A stretch of DNA of 64,000 nt, taken from assembly GCF_902726645.1 (NCBI RefSeq), contig NZ_CACVAO010000001.1, forward strand, positions 3,792,636-3,856,635. The letters run 5' to 3'. Made by a program: the position numbers and the translations under genes. This document shows positions 16,970 through 27,958 of the stretch, piece by piece (the stretch's first letter is position 1; each line of letters starts with the position of its first letter). The DNA comes from Halobacillus ihumii (GTDB lineage: Bacteria > Bacillota > Bacilli > Bacillales > Halobacillaceae). The notes below the pieces were generated by a model, which worked only from the letters and a program-made list of their open reading frames with translations, searched no databases and had not been told where the DNA came from.

Positions 16970-17313
16970 TGGACAAAAATGGAGGGGTACATAGCTTTGG
17001 TGAGGTGAGCACACACTATAACCCTGGGAACTTCATCAGGATTTACTCGAAACTTTACAAAAAGGGTTAGTTATTTCAGAATCGCCCTCGTTATTTTAGA
17101 ATCACCGGGCGATATTTAAGAAACACGAGTCGTTATTTAAGAATCACTCCTGGTTATTTCAGAATCTAAGGTGTGAGGAGCTTTCTGAAATACATAGAAG
17201 GGAAGGAATCAGCCTTTTTACAAAAGGTGGTTGCGAAAACAGAGCACCTATGGTTTACCCGCCGGTATTTTAGGATAAAGTGAGGTATAGCCTAACTTGG
17301 GAAGGATGATAGA
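16970..17313. other. Non-coding gap between ktrC and ydaP
   Basis: Apart from array B, I see no gene. In B. subtilis ydaP is SigB dependent; the last 60 bp here contain AGGTAT at about the right place for a SigB -10 but no convincing GTTTAA, so no promoter is claimed. Confidence 0.5.
17064..17168. repeat. Array B of degenerate 21-bp tandem repeats
   Basis: Five exact 21-bp units at 17064, 17085, 17106, 17127 and 17148. The shared core is GTTATTTnAGAATC, with a variable GC-rich 5-7 base section between cores. Read on the minus strand the core is GATTCTnAAATAAC, which resembles the ATTCTGACCAAAG core of array C. No unique spacers and no long ORF. It lies between the ktrC terminator and the pyruvate oxidase gene. 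Confidence 0.85.
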
Positions 17314-19035
17314 ATGTCTGCGCAACGAACAGGTCAAACATTAGTAGAACAACTCATAGACTGGGAAGTCAATCATGTATATGGTCTTCCTGGTGACTCA
17401 ATAAACGAATTCATAGACGATCTAAGAAAAGAACAGGACCGAATCAAATTCTTTCAAGTACGGCATGAAGAAACAGGTGCCCTTGCAGCTTCGGCTTATG
17501 CGAAATTAACGGGTAAACTGGGAGTTTGTTTGTCCATTGCTGGTCCAGGCGGGATTCATCTTCTAAATGGTCTATATGACGCTAAAGGTGACGGTGCCCC
17601 TGTGTTGGCCATAGTTGGACAGGTAAGTAGTGAAGCAGTGGGAACGGGTGCCTTTCAAGAAGTGAACTTGGAGCGGCTGTTTGATGATGTAGCTGTCTTC
17701 AATGAACGCGCTGAAACAGAAACTCAGCTGCCTGATCTATTAAACCAGGCCATTCGTGAAGCCTACGCCAAAAAAGGGGTGGCTGTGTTAGTCGTGCCAG
17801 ATGATATTTTCTCGAGAAAGCAGAAGAGCGAAGAAAGGCTGACGGCACAAGACTATTATAAGCCGACAATTACTCCAAGGGATGAGCAGCTCAAGGAGGC
17901 TCGACAATTGATCGAGCAGTCTGAGAATCCGGTGATTTTAGCTGGGAAGGGAACGAGTGCGGCGCAAACCGAACTTATCGAATTTGCTGAAACGATTAAA
18001 GCTCCAATTGTCCTAAGCTTACTTGCAAAGGGAATCATTCCTGATCACCATCCCTATTGTTTGGGACACCATGGACAAATTGGCACAAAACCAGCCTATA
18101 AAGCGATTAAAGAATGTGATCTGCTTTTATTAATAGGTACACAGTTTCCATATAGAGATTTCCTGCCAGATCATGTGCAGGCGATCCAAATTGATAACGA
18201 GCCCGAACATCTTGGGAAATATTATCCGATTGAACTCGGAATTGCAGGTGATGCCAAACAGACGCTCAGCCGTCTCACTAAATTGATGTCACCAAGAAAT
18301 GATACTTCGAACCTTGAAAGGTATCAGGACATGATGAATCAGTGGAGAGTTTCTTTGCAAAAAGAAAAGCGATCTGAAGAAGATCCGCTGCATGCACCAC
18401 AAGTTATGTTTGAATTGGAAAAACATATGAAGTCACAAGCTATCGTATCGGCAGATGTGGGGAATGTAACGGTGTGGGCATCACGGTTCCTGCCATTAGT
18501 TGATCAGAAATTCTTAATTTCAGGCTGGCTGGCAACGATGGGAGTTGGATTACCGGGAGCCCTTGCCGCTCAAATTGCTCATCCTGATCGTCAAGTTATC
18601 GGAATTTGCGGCGATGGAGGTTTCTCCATGGGAATGCAGGATTTTGTAACAGCTGTCAAGTATGAGTTACCGATTAAGATGGTCGTCCTAAATAATAGTA
18701 AAATTGGGATGATCAAATATGAGCAAGCTCAAATGGGCCACCTTACGTATGAAACATCGCTTGGCGAGATGGATTTTGCTAAATTTGCGGAAGCCTGCGG
18801 CGGGGAAGGTTATCGAATTGAGTCTTATGAGGATTTATCGACCCGGATGGAACAAGCATTTTTATCAGATAAACCGGCGATTATTGATGTGGCGATTGAA
18901 GAACAAGCTCCACTGCCAGGTCATATTGACTATCAATCAGCTGTTAACTACTCGAAATATGTGATTAAACATTTCTTCGAGACAGGTGACATGGACTTGC
19001 CTGACATGAGTAAATCCTGGGAACGTTTAAAATAA
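17314..19035 (+). CDS. ydaP: Thiamine diphosphate-dependent pyruvate oxidase
   Basis: A 573-residue enzyme of the pyruvate oxidase/acetolactate synthase fold, closest in length and motifs to B. subtilis YdaP and E. coli PoxB. Domain order is pyrimidine-binding (HEETGALAAS with the catalytic Glu near residue 52), central FAD-type domain, and a pyrophosphate-binding domain with GDGGFSMGMQD and the NN-S-x-I-G Mg site. It would convert pyruvate to acetate (via acetyl phosphate or directly with quinone) plus CO2. The gene sits where B. subtilis has adeC, so it is a local insertion or replacement. Confidence 0.87.
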   Translation: MSAQRTGQTLVEQLIDWEVNHVYGLPGDSINEFIDDLRKEQDRIKFFQVRHEETGALAASAYAKLTGKLGVCLSIAGPGGIHLLNGLYDAKGDGAPVLAIVGQVSSEAVGTGAFQEVNLERLFDDVAVFNERAETETQLPDLLNQAIREAYAKKGVAVLVVPDDIFSRKQKSEERLTAQDYYKPTITPRDEQLKEARQLIEQSENPVILAGKGTSAAQTELIEFAETIKAPIVLSLLAKGIIPDHHPYCLGHHGQIGTKPAYKAIKECDLLLLIGTQFPYRDFLPDHVQAIQIDNEPEHLGKYYPIELGIAGDAKQTLSRLTKLMSPRNDTSNLERYQDMMNQWRVSLQKEKRSEEDPLHAPQVMFELEKHMKSQAIVSADVGNVTVWASRFLPLVDQKFLISGWLATMGVGLPGALAAQIAHPDRQVIGICGDGGFSMGMQDFVTAVKYELPIKMVVLNNSKIGMIKYEQAQMGHLTYETSLGEMDFAKFAEACGGEGYRIESYEDLSTRMEQAFLSDKPAIIDVAIEEQAPLPGHIDYQSAVNYSKYVIKHFFETGDMDLPDMSKSWERLK

Positions 19036-19041
19036 GTATAT

Positions 19042-19078
19042 AAAAAGGTCCGCTAACTAGGTTAGCGGACCTTTTTTT
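19042..19078. terminator. Bidirectional terminator between ydaP and rnjA
   Basis: AGGTCCGCTAAC (19046-19057) pairs with GTTAGCGGACCT (19061-19072), with A- and T-runs on both flanks. Confidence 0.9.
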
Positions 19079-19161
19079 GTTAAGTTGGCTAGCTGCAGCA
19101 CCCAGACACTCGAGGTCTTATCCTATTCGTGTCTGCCAGGGCGCTTTCACTTATCGTGCCA

Positions 19162-20829
19162 TCAAACTTCCATAATAATCGGAAGGATCATTGGACGGCG
19201 TTTCGTTTTCTCAAATAAGAATGGTGCAATCGTGTCAGTGATTTCATTCTTAATCTCAGACCACTGAGTAGTGCGGCGGTCCATAACTTTTTCTACATGT
19301 GTACTTACAAGCTTTTGTGCTTCTTTAATCAAGTCTTCTGATTCTCTCATATAAACGAAGCCACGAGAGATAATGTCAGGACCAGAGGCGATCTTGAATT
19401 CTTTCATGTTAATGCTAACGACTACAATAACGAGTCCTTCTTCGGAAAGAATACGGCGGTCACGCAGCACGATATTCCCAATATCTCCGATGCCGCTGCC
19501 ATCTACATAAACGGACCCGGATGGGATTTTTCCGGCAACCATTGCTTCGTCTTTGCCAAGGGCCAGTACATCGCCATTGTCCATTACGAAGCAGTTGCTT
19601 GGATCGATGCCGCATTCTTCGCTTAACTTCACGTGTTCTTTTAACATCCGATATTCACCATGAATCGGCATGAAGAACTTAGGTTGAATTAAACGCAGCA
19701 TAAGCTTCATTTCTTCCTGGCTTCCGTGACCGGACGTATGAATGTTATTTAATGGGCCGTGAATGACTTCGGCACCGGCACGGTAAAGTTTGTTGATGGT
19801 TCGTCCTACACTGATCGTGTTACCAGGGATTGGGGAAGAGGAGAACACGACCGTGTCGCCAGGCATAATTTGAATTTGACGGTGGGTTCCATTAGCAATT
19901 CGTGATAGAGCTGCCATTGGTTCACCTTGGGAGCCGGTACATAAAATAACAACTTCGTGTGCCGGCAAACGGTTAAGCTGCTGGGCGTCAATAAACGTTT
20001 CCTTGGGTGCGCGGATGTACCCAAGTTCCTGTCCAATTCGAATCGATGATTCCATGCTTCGGCCAAACACAGCCACCTTACGATTATTTCTGACGGCTGC
20101 TTCAACGACTTGTTGAAGGCGGTGGATATTTGAAGCAAAGGTCGCAAAGATTAGACGACCATTTTCACGCGTAAATATATCTTGAATGCTTTGTCCGACT
20201 ACTCGTTCAGACTTGGTGAATCCTGGTACTTCACTATTCGTGCTATCAGATAGTAAAGCAAGTACACCTTCCTTGCCGATCTCAGCCATTCTTGCTAAGT
20301 TCGCCGGTTCACCTACAGGGGTGAAATCGAATTTGAAATCACCTGTATGGACGACGTTACCTGGCGGTGTTTTTACAACGATTCCATAAGAATCCGGGAT
20401 ACTGTGCGTCGTACGGAAGAACGATACAGATGTTTTACGGAATTTAATTACATCATCTTCCTGAATCGTGTGCATTTTCGTATTGCGCAATAATCCGTGC
20501 TCATCTAATTTGTTTCGTAACAGTCCTGCTGCAAGCTTACCTGCATAAATAGGGATGTTAATTTCACGCAGCAAATAAGGAATCCCGCCAATGTGGTCTT
20601 CATGCCCATGGGTGATGAAGAGCCCTTTAATTTTGTCCTCATTCTGGACTAAATAGGTGTAATCCGGGATAACATAATCAATTCCTAACAATTCGTCTTC
20701 TGGAAATTTGATTCCAGCATCAATGAGGATGATTTCGTCCTGGAATTGAACAGCGTATGTGTTTTTGCCAATCTCGCCGAGTCCGCCTAAAGCGAAAACA
20801 GCTGTTTGGTCATTTTTAACAAACTTCAT
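19162..20829 (-). CDS. rnjA: Ribonuclease J1
   Basis: A 555-residue metallo-beta-lactamase/beta-CASP nuclease with 5'-3' exonuclease and endonuclease activity, central to mRNA decay and rRNA maturation. The zinc motif His74-x-His76-x-Asp78-His79 is intact, followed by the beta-CASP domain ([22 protein letters not shown]) and a C-terminal domain. Length equals B. subtilis RnjA. It follows rpoY with a 3-bp gap on the same strand, as in other Bacillales. SR1P, a peptide that in B. subtilis promotes the GapA-RNase J1 contact, is encoded at 33.6 kb. Confidence 0.96.
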   Translation of the reverse strand: MKFVKNDQTAVFALGGLGEIGKNTYAVQFQDEIILIDAGIKFPEDELLGIDYVIPDYTYLVQNEDKIKGLFITHGHEDHIGGIPYLLREINIPIYAGKLAAGLLRNKLDEHGLLRNTKMHTIQEDDVIKFRKTSVSFFRTTHSIPDSYGIVVKTPPGNVVHTGDFKFDFTPVGEPANLARMAEIGKEGVLALLSDSTNSEVPGFTKSERVVGQSIQDIFTRENGRLIFATFASNIHRLQQVVEAAVRNNRKVAVFGRSMESSIRIGQELGYIRAPKETFIDAQQLNRLPAHEVVILCTGSQGEPMAALSRIANGTHRQIQIMPGDTVVFSSSPIPGNTISVGRTINKLYRAGAEVIHGPLNNIHTSGHGSQEEMKLMLRLIQPKFFMPIHGEYRMLKEHVKLSEECGIDPSNCFVMDNGDVLALGKDEAMVAGKIPSGSVYVDGSGIGDIGNIVLRDRRILSEEGLVIVVVSINMKEFKIASGPDIISRGFVYMRESEDLIKEAQKLVSTHVEKVMDRRTTQWSEIKNEITDTIAPFLFEKTKRRPMILPIIMEV

Positions 20830-20832
20830 CTG

Positions 20833-21042
20833 TTACACATTCTCCAGATGAAAATCTTCAGACTGTTTCTCATAAGCCAAGTGATCCTCATCAAGCACCT
20901 GGATATATTCAATATTTATATTTTTATCGGCCAACCTTTTACGGACTTCTCTCTCTTTTTCCGCTTCAACGTACATGGCCTTTGTACGTTCACGAACAGG
21001 AACTTCTTGTGCATGTTCCTGGTACAATACTTTAAAAATCAT
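20833..21042 (-). CDS. rpoY: RNA polymerase epsilon subunit
   Basis: A 69-residue protein (older name YkzG) of the DUF1447/RpoY family, a small accessory subunit of Firmicute RNA polymerase. MIFKVLYQE at the start, [11 protein letters not shown] and IEYIQ-x-L-x-x-x-HL are characteristic. I chose the ATG at 21042 because AAGGAG lies 10 bases upstream; the frame extends 28 codons further without support. It is co-transcribed with rnjA (3-bp spacing). Confidence 0.92.
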   Translation of the reverse strand: MIFKVLYQEHAQEVPVRERTKAMYVEAEKEREVRKRLADKNINIEYIQVLDEDHLAYEKQSEDFHLENV

Positions 21043-21171
21043 GTTTTTATCGCTCCTTACTAAGAATAGTTTTCTCGATCTTCTGTTGATTATGATAGCA
21101 CGTTTATTATGAATATGGGAATTCATTCCAAGGTTGAATCAGTCACACTCCGCCATATGACTATTGGTTAT

Positions 21172-21243
21172 TTACGCGTATGTTTTTCGTTCCAAAAGTT
21201 TTTTCCAACGTTTTCTAAGCTTTCTTCTAAGACGCTTCATCAT
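21172..21243 (-). CDS. Possible 23-residue cationic peptide
   Basis: A short ORF of 23 codons on the minus strand with tandem ATG codons, preceded by GGAAGGAG at 10 bases. The product begins MMKRLRRKLRKRWKKLLE and has about 13 Lys/Arg against one Glu, with hydrophobic residues spaced as in an amphipathic helix. It lies about 130 bp upstream of rpoY on the same strand; a TATACT-like -10 is near 21318. I do not recognise a family. It may be a genuine small protein, a leader peptide or chance. Confidence 0.4.
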   Translation of the reverse strand: MMKRLRRKLRKRWKKLLERKTYA

Positions 21244-21500
21244 GTGCAGCCATCTCCTTCCGTGATGAAGAAAGTCAGCAAAAAACGTTAAACCGCCCAA
21301 TCCCTGTTATCTTTAGTATAATACGGTTTCGGTCAGAATGAAACAATTACCTTTCATCAATTTCAAATATGTTCCCGAAAGAAGTAACGAATTATGAATA
21401 TCTTTCGTTTTTCTTCTCAATTATATCCACTCATGCTAAAGTATAGCCAGCGCAGAAAGTGGTTAAAAGTTAAATACGTATCTTGTATCTTTAATTTGTA
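21244..21500. other. Divergent promoter region
   Basis: This stretch separates the leftward small ORF and rpoY-rnjA from rightward ykrA. It holds TATACT/TATAAT-like hexamers on the minus strand around 21310-21325 but no clear paired -35. No other gene seen. Confidence 0.4.
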
Positions 21501-21518
21501 GTGAGAGGAATGATTAGT

Positions 21519-22295
21519 ATGGGAAAAATCGCATTTTTTGATATAGACGGAACGCTGTTAAATCATAAGAAAGAGCTGCCGGAGAGTACAGTTAAAGCAG
21601 TAAAGGATTTACAAAAACAAGGAGTGTACTGTGCGATTGCGACGGGGCGGGCCCCGTTCATGTATAAAGAATTGAGGGAAACCCTCGGCATAAATTCTTA
21701 TGTTAGCTTTAATGGACAGTATGTGGTATTTGAAGGTAAACCAGTTTATAAAAATCCATTGTCGAAAGACCACTTAGAAAAACTCTACATGGATGCGGAA
21801 GAAAATAACCATCCGATGGTGTTTATGAATCAGGATGAAATGAAAGCATCTGATCGTGAACAAATGTACATTAAAGAAAGTCTTGCCACGTTACACTTTG
21901 ACTATCCAGCAATTGATGCGACCTTTTACAATAATTCAGAGATTTATCAGTCGCTGTTGTTCTGTGAAGGGGACGAGTTAAATTACTATGAATCAAAATA
22001 TGATGCTTTTGACTTTATACGCTGGCATCCTTATTCTTGTGATGTTCTGCCTAAAGGTGGCTCAAAAGCAGAAGGGATTAAGCAGTTAATTGACGCTGCC
22101 GGTCTTAAGATTGAGGATACGTATGCCTTTGGTGATGGATTAAATGATATTGAAATGATTCGTGAGGTGGGAACTGGCGTGGCGATGGGCAATGCCGTGG
22201 ATGAAACAAAAGCTGTTAGTGATCATATCACTGCAGATGTTGACGATGATGGACTTGTAAAAGCGATCTATGATATCAACTTGTTATCTAAATAA
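21519..22295 (+). CDS. ykrA: Cof-type HAD hydrolase YkrA
   Basis: A 258-residue haloacid dehalogenase-like phosphatase of the Cof/class IIB group. Motif I is DIDGTLL near the N-terminus, motif II is ATGR, and the Mg site near the C-terminus is FGDGLNDIEM. Start chosen at ATG 21519, nine bases after GAGAGGA. Likely a sugar-phosphate or nucleotide phosphatase; the substrate is unknown. Position between rpoY and defB matches B. subtilis ykrA. Confidence 0.9.
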   Translation: MGKIAFFDIDGTLLNHKKELPESTVKAVKDLQKQGVYCAIATGRAPFMYKELRETLGINSYVSFNGQYVVFEGKPVYKNPLSKDHLEKLYMDAEENNHPMVFMNQDEMKASDREQMYIKESLATLHFDYPAIDATFYNNSEIYQSLLFCEGDELNYYESKYDAFDFIRWHPYSCDVLPKGGSKAEGIKQLIDAAGLKIEDTYAFGDGLNDIEMIREVGTGVAMGNAVDETKAVSDHITADVDDDGLVKAIYDINLLSK

Positions 22296-22300
22296 AAGAA

Positions 22301-22655
22301 GGGCCGGGACATAAGTAAAGCAATGATTCCAAAAAACGAACATTAAAAAATAAATCGTATAAACGCAGACAATGAGCACAGTCAAAATGTGTAGACTCCT
22401 GCGGGAACAGCGCGAGTCGAAGATCCCACAGGAAAGCGCTTTTTGCTTTCCGAGGAAGCTCGACTTTTTAGAGGATGTTCGGTTAAGTTCGGCACGTCGT
22501 GTGCCAACACCGAACGACCCCACGTCCTGTGGGGCCGCGGAAAGCGAAACATTTTGACGGAGCGACGGTAGAAGCCTTTCTTGGTATGAAAATCCGGACA
22601 AATTCAAATGAAATTGTCCGGATTATTTTATGCATAATTCAGTTTTGTCCCGGGC
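22301..22655. repeat. Structured intergenic repeat with inverted ends
   Basis: Ends are inverted copies (CCGGGACA at 22304-22311, TGTCCCGG at 22646-22653). The interior (about 22390-22560) contains the stretch TAGACTCCTGCGGGAACAGC and a GGAAAGCG / CGCGGAAAGCG pattern that I recognise as a dispersed element seen in intergenic regions of many Bacillaceae, plus two large palindromes (CGAGTCGAAG..., GGCACGTCGTGTGCC). No transposase. It begins within 10 bp of the ykrA stop. It could be a MITE-like element or a structured RNA; it fills the whole ykrA-defB gap. Confidence 0.7.
22591..22630. terminator. Perfect hairpin at the right end of the repeat
   Basis: AATCCGGACAA (22591-22601) pairs with TTGTCCGGATT (22614-22624), followed by ATTTTATG. 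It could end ykrA transcripts. Confidence 0.6.
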
Positions 22656-22681
22656 GTTTCTTCTTTTACCTTAATATACCC

Positions 22682-23236
22682 TTATGCATCAGCCGGTTTG
22701 GCATTTTCAGGTTCTTTAAACGGTTGATCCTGATCAATGTGATCGTAAAACATGATGCCATGAAGGTGATCAATTTCATGCTGAAAAACAATTGCAGCAT
22801 AATCTTTCAGGCGCAGCTTGACTTCATTACCTTCCAAATCAACGGCTTTTACCGTAATTCTTCGATATCTTGGAACATAGCCGGGAACTTCTCGGTCCAC
22901 AGATAAACAGCCTTCTCCAGAAGAAAGGTAGGTGCGCTCCACAGAGTGACTGATAATGCGCGGATTAAATAAACCGTAACTGAAAAACTTATCATTTAAA
23001 TCTGTGAAATGAACCGCAAGCATCCGTTTATTCACATTAATTTGCGGGGCGGCCAGCCCGACGCCCGGACGCAGACCGTAGCGTTCACAAACCTGTTCAT
23101 CCTGACTATTTTTTAAGTACTCCAGCATATCTCCAAGAATTCGCTTGTCTTCTTCATTTGGCGGAATTTCTACTTCTTCGGTTTCTTTTCTAAGAGCGGG
23201 GTGCCCCTCGCGTATAATATCGTCCATTGTAATCAT
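22682..23236 (-). CDS. defB: Peptide deformylase
   Basis: A 184-residue type II (Gram-positive) peptide deformylase that removes the formyl group from nascent N-terminal methionine. The three motifs are present: [13 protein letters not shown] and HEIDH (two His ligands). The insert typical of type II enzymes is seen. Start chosen at the ATG giving MITMDDII because AAAGGA lies eight bases upstream; the ATG nine bases earlier overlaps the ribosome binding site. Name follows the B. subtilis ykrB/defB position beside ykrA and ykyA. Confidence 0.94.
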   Translation of the reverse strand: MITMDDIIREGHPALRKETEEVEIPPNEEDKRILGDMLEYLKNSQDEQVCERYGLRPGVGLAAPQINVNKRMLAVHFTDLNDKFFSYGLFNPRIISHSVERTYLSSGEGCLSVDREVPGYVPRYRRITVKAVDLEGNEVKLRLKDYAAIVFQHEIDHLHGIMFYDHIDQDQPFKEPENAKPADA

Positions 23237-23418
23237 CCAATTCATCCTTTCTGAACACCAACATCTAATTCGTATTTTATTTTAACATAGAAAGATCAAT
23301 GATTATGGGTATGACAAAACTGGAAAGAAAAAGAAGTCTTTCAATTTAATTTTATTTATTATACTATTGTACATATGATAAAAAAGTCAGCAAGACACCA
23401 GTAAGAGGGGGAGAAGTT

Positions 23419-24132
23419 GTGCGTTTCACTAAGGTTGTCTCGTTGCTAGCGGCAACGATTTTTATTTTGTCTGCGTGTTCTGGCCAATCGGCTCAGGAAA
23501 AAATATACGAGCATTTAGAAAAAGCAGTATCGCTAGAGGATGAGTTTCGGAAACAGCAAGAACCGCTAAAGAAATTAGAGGAACAAGAACAGGAATTATA
23601 CAATCAAATCATTGACTTAAGCATGGACGAGTTCGATCAAATAAAAAAATTGTCTAAGGAAGCGGCAGCACTGGTTGAAGAGCGAGAAGAAAAACTGAAG
23701 CTTGAGAAAGAAAGCATTGACGCTGCCAAAGAGGAATTTGATAAGATTAAACCTTTGATTGAGGATCTGGACGAAGAGCAAGCTGAAGCTAAAAAAATAG
23801 CAGACCAGCTTGTAGATACGATGAATAAACGATATAACGCTTATCAGAATTTGTACGAGGCCTATCAGAAGGCGCTCGATTTAGATAAGAAATTGTATGA
23901 AATGCTTCAGCAGAAGGATTTAACGCAGGAAGAACTGCAGCAGCAAGTTAAAAGTATTAATGAAAGTTACAGCGCTGTAATCGAAGCCAACGAACAGTTC
24001 AATACCTATACAAAAGAGTATAATGAACTTAAGAAACAATTTTATGAAGCGGTTGGACTTGATGTCACTTATGAGGATTCCGCTGAAAGTGAATCAAAAG
24101 ATAATAAAAATAAGTCAGAAGAAGCAGAATAG
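23419..24132 (+). CDS. ykyA: YkyA family cell-wall-binding lipoprotein
   Basis: A 237-residue lipoprotein with signal and lipobox LSAC (Cys20), followed by almost entirely helical, Glu/Lys/Gln-rich sequence predicted to form coiled coils through residue 215, and an acidic tail. This is the YkyA (putative cell-wall binding lipoprotein) family. Start is GTG at 23419 after GAGGGGGAG. Function is not established. Located between defB and pdhA as in B. subtilis. Confidence 0.87.
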   Translation: MRFTKVVSLLAATIFILSACSGQSAQEKIYEHLEKAVSLEDEFRKQQEPLKKLEEQEQELYNQIIDLSMDEFDQIKKLSKEAAALVEEREEKLKLEKESIDAAKEEFDKIKPLIEDLDEEQAEAKKIADQLVDTMNKRYNAYQNLYEAYQKALDLDKKLYEMLQQKDLTQEELQQQVKSINESYSAVIEANEQFNTYTKEYNELKKQFYEAVGLDVTYEDSAESESKDNKNKSEEAE

Positions 24133-24137
24133 AAATA

Positions 24138-24165
24138 GCGGCCCTAACAAAGGGTCGTTTTTTTT
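24138..24165 (+). terminator. Terminator of ykyA
   Basis: CGGCCCT pairs with AGGGTCG across a short loop at 24139-24157 (one G-T pair), followed by eight T. Confidence 0.75.
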
Positions 24166-24397
24166 GAGTAAAATAATTTGCATCCTCCATCTAAAAAAAG
24201 TAAAATTAATACAGCCTTAAAAAAATAATGGTACAGAATACATCATTCTTTTTTAAGGAACTTCAAGAATTAGGTAGTGAATGCTCAACATTAGTAACTA
24301 TTCGTTGCAGAGTGTTTGACGAATCCCTTCCCCTTGAGCTAAACTACATATGAAAATATTATTGTACCAATAAACATTGCTTTGACAATATAACAGT

Positions 24398-24426
24398 TTG
24401 ACTAATTTCGCGCTTATGATTAATCA
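24398..24426 (+). promoter_or_regulatory. Candidate pdh operon promoter
   Basis: TTGACT (24398-24403) with TAATCA 17 bp downstream (24421-24426). An overlapping TTGACA is at 24382-24387. The 24166-24534 gap holds no gene that I can see. Confidence 0.4.
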
Positions 24427-24534
24427 AGATGTGTTCAGGGTAAAACGTAGTAGAGCAAATAGGTACAGTTTTTTTCGGAGTTTTGGGAATGCTACTCAAC
24501 AGCATCTATTTTAAATGGAGAAAGGAAGAGGTGA

Positions 24535-25623
<1,089 letters not shown>

Positions 25624-25626
25624 ATC

Positions 25627-26604
25627 ATGGCACAAATGACAATGATTCAAGCCATCACAGACGCGATGCGCACAGAACTTAAGAACGACGAGAACGTGCT
25701 CGTCTTTGGTGAAGACGTTGGCCAAAACGGCGGCGTATTCCGTGCAACAGAAGGTCTTCAAGATGAATTCGGCGAAGACCGTGTGTTCGATACACCACTA
25801 GCTGAGTCAGGAATCGGTGGTTTGTCCATTGGTCTTGCACTTACTGACTTCCGTCCCGTTCCTGAAATTCAGTTCTTCGGATTTGTTTACGAGACGATGG
25901 ACGCTATTAACGGTCAGATGGCTCGTTATCGTTACCGTACAGGAAACACAAAAAACATGCCGATCACAATCCGTTCTCCTTTTGGCGGCGGTGTTCATAC
26001 ACCAGAACTTCACGCTGACAGTCTGGAAGGATTAATGGCTCAACAGCCTGGTTTGAAAGTTGTAATCCCTTCAAACCCATACGATGCTAAAGGCCTGCTA
26101 ATCCAATCCATCCGTGATAATGATCCGGTCATTTTCTTAGAGCACATGAAACTGTACCGTTCATTCCGTGAAGAAGTTCCTGAGGAAGAATATACAGTGG
26201 ATCTTGGAAAAGCTAATGTGAAGCGCGAAGGCACAGACGTGACCCTTATTGCATACGGCGCAATGGTACATTCTTGCCTGAAAGCGGCTGACGCATTGGA
26301 AGAAGACGGCATTAGTGCAGAAGTCATCGACTTGCGTACAGTAAGTCCTGTAGATTACGAGACTATTCTCGCTTCTGTTGAGAAGACTAATCGTGCCGTT
26401 ATGGTTCAGGAAGCTCAGAAGCAAGCTGGTATTGCTGCAAATGTTGTTTCTGAAATCCAAGAAAAAGCTATTCTGCACCTTGAGGCACCAGTTCTGCGCG
26501 TGACTGCACCTGATACTGTTTATGCGTTCACCCAAGCGGAAGAAATTTGGCTTCCAGACCACAACGACATTGTTGAAAAAGTAAATAAAGTAATGAATTT
26601 TTAA
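25627..26604 (+). CDS. pdhB: Pyruvate dehydrogenase E1 beta subunit
   Basis: A 325-residue E1-beta chain. Diagnostic stretches are [33 protein letters not shown] and DLRTVSPVD in the transketolase C-terminal domain. It follows pdhA by 3 bp and is translationally linked. It carries part of the thiamine diphosphate site at the alpha/beta interface. Confidence 0.96.
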   Translation: MAQMTMIQAITDAMRTELKNDENVLVFGEDVGQNGGVFRATEGLQDEFGEDRVFDTPLAESGIGGLSIGLALTDFRPVPEIQFFGFVYETMDAINGQMARYRYRTGNTKNMPITIRSPFGGGVHTPELHADSLEGLMAQQPGLKVVIPSNPYDAKGLLIQSIRDNDPVIFLEHMKLYRSFREEVPEEEYTVDLGKANVKREGTDVTLIAYGAMVHSCLKAADALEEDGISAEVIDLRTVSPVDYETILASVEKTNRAVMVQEAQKQAGIAANVVSEIQEKAILHLEAPVLRVTAPDTVYAFTQAEEIWLPDHNDIVEKVNKVMNF

Positions 26605-26632
26605 ACATCTCTACTAATAGGAGGTAATAACC

Positions 26633-27955
26633 GTGGCGTTCGAATTTAAACTGCCCGATATCGGTGAAGGGATCCACGAAGGTGAAATCGCCAAGTGGTT
26701 CGTCAAACCCGGTGATGAAGTAAAAGAAGACGATGTACTTTGTGAAGTGCAAAATGACAAAGCAGTAGTAGAAATCCCTTCCCAAGTTGATGGTACTGTA
26801 AAAGAACTGCATGTTGAAGAAGGCGAAACAACAACTGTAGGAACAGTTATTATTACCATTGATGACGGTTCAGAAGACTCAGGCGATGATTCTGGGGAAG
26901 AATCGAAAGACGAATCCAAAGAGGAATCCAAAGAAGAACCTAAGAAAGACAAGCAAGAGTCTTCAAAAGAAGAGAAAAAGGAAGAGAAGTCCGAGCAGCC
27001 TGCTGCACAAACTGATGACAGCGATGCAGATGACGATAAACGTGTTATTGCCATGCCGTCTGTTAGAAAATATGCACGTGATAACGATGTTGATATTCGT
27101 AAAGTACAAGGCTCAGGGAAAAATGGCCGCGTCTTAAAAGACGATGTGGACAGCTTCCTTGATGGTGGACAAACACAAGCATCTGAAGACAGTGCTGACG
27201 AAACGGCTGCAGAAGAAACAACAACTCAAGAAGCACCGGCAGCTGGTGAAGCTTATCCTGAAACTCGTGAGAAGATGAGCGGTATGCGTAAAGCGATTGC
27301 TAAAGCAATGGTCAACTCTAAACATACAGCTCCACATGTTACGCTAATGGATGAAGTGGATGTATCAGAGCTTGTTGCTCACCGTAAAAAATTCAAAGCT
27401 GTTGCAGCCGAGCAGGATATTAAGCTGACATACCTTCCTTATGTAGTGAAAGCATTAGTGTCAACACTGAAGAAATATCCAGTCCTAAATACTTCTTTAG
27501 ATGATGAAACGGATGAAATTATTCAAAAACACTATTATAATATTGGTATTGCAGCTGATACAGATAAAGGATTACTTGTGCCTGTTGTTAAAGATGCAGA
27601 TCGTAAATCGATCTTCTCCATTTCAAGTGAAGTAAATGAGCTAGCTGTGAAAGCACGTGACGGCAAACTTTCTTCCGCTGAAATGAAAGGTGCATCTACA
27701 ACGATTACAAATATCGGTTCCGCTGGAGGACAGTGGTTTACTCCAGTTATCAACCACCCAGAAGTAGCGATCCTTGGAATTGGCCGTATTGCCGAAAAAC
27801 CTGTTGTACGCGACGGAGAAGTTGTTGTCGCTCCGGTACTAGCTATTTCATTAAGCTTTGACCACCGTATGATCGACGGTGCTACAGCACAGCATGCAAT
27901 GAATAACATCAAGCGTTTACTGAACGATCCACAATTAATCATGATGGAGGCGTAA
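26633..27955 (+). CDS. pdhC: Dihydrolipoamide acetyltransferase (E2)
   Basis: A 440-residue E2 core protein starting with GTG at 26633 after GGAGG. One lipoyl domain (residues 1-76) carries the modified lysine in [10 protein letters not shown]; a peripheral subunit-binding domain follows at about 138-173 (PSVRKYARD...[13 protein letters not shown]); the catalytic domain ends with DHRMIDGA, where His is catalytic. The linker between lipoyl and binding domains (about residues 80-130) is rich in Glu, Lys, Ser and Asp, not the Ala/Pro type of many E2 proteins, which fits a salt-adapted proteome. Confidence 0.95.
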   Translation: MAFEFKLPDIGEGIHEGEIAKWFVKPGDEVKEDDVLCEVQNDKAVVEIPSQVDGTVKELHVEEGETTTVGTVIITIDDGSEDSGDDSGEESKDESKEESKEEPKKDKQESSKEEKKEEKSEQPAAQTDDSDADDDKRVIAMPSVRKYARDNDVDIRKVQGSGKNGRVLKDDVDSFLDGGQTQASEDSADETAAEETTTQEAPAAGEAYPETREKMSGMRKAIAKAMVNSKHTAPHVTLMDEVDVSELVAHRKKFKAVAAEQDIKLTYLPYVVKALVSTLKKYPVLNTSLDDETDEIIQKHYYNIGIAADTDKGLLVPVVKDADRKSIFSISSEVNELAVKARDGKLSSAEMKGASTTITNIGSAGGQWFTPVINHPEVAILGIGRIAEKPVVRDGEVVVAPVLAISLSFDHRMIDGATAQHAMNNIKRLLNDPQLIMMEA

Positions 27956-27958
27956 AGT

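Noticed and set aside
17260..17300. SigB promoter for ydaP
   Set aside because: An AGGTAT hexamer is present but no GTTTAA-like -35 lies at 12-14 bp.
22499..22906. 135-codon ORF spanning the structured repeat and defB
   Set aside because: It is antisense to defB and lies in repeat sequence; no homologous features.
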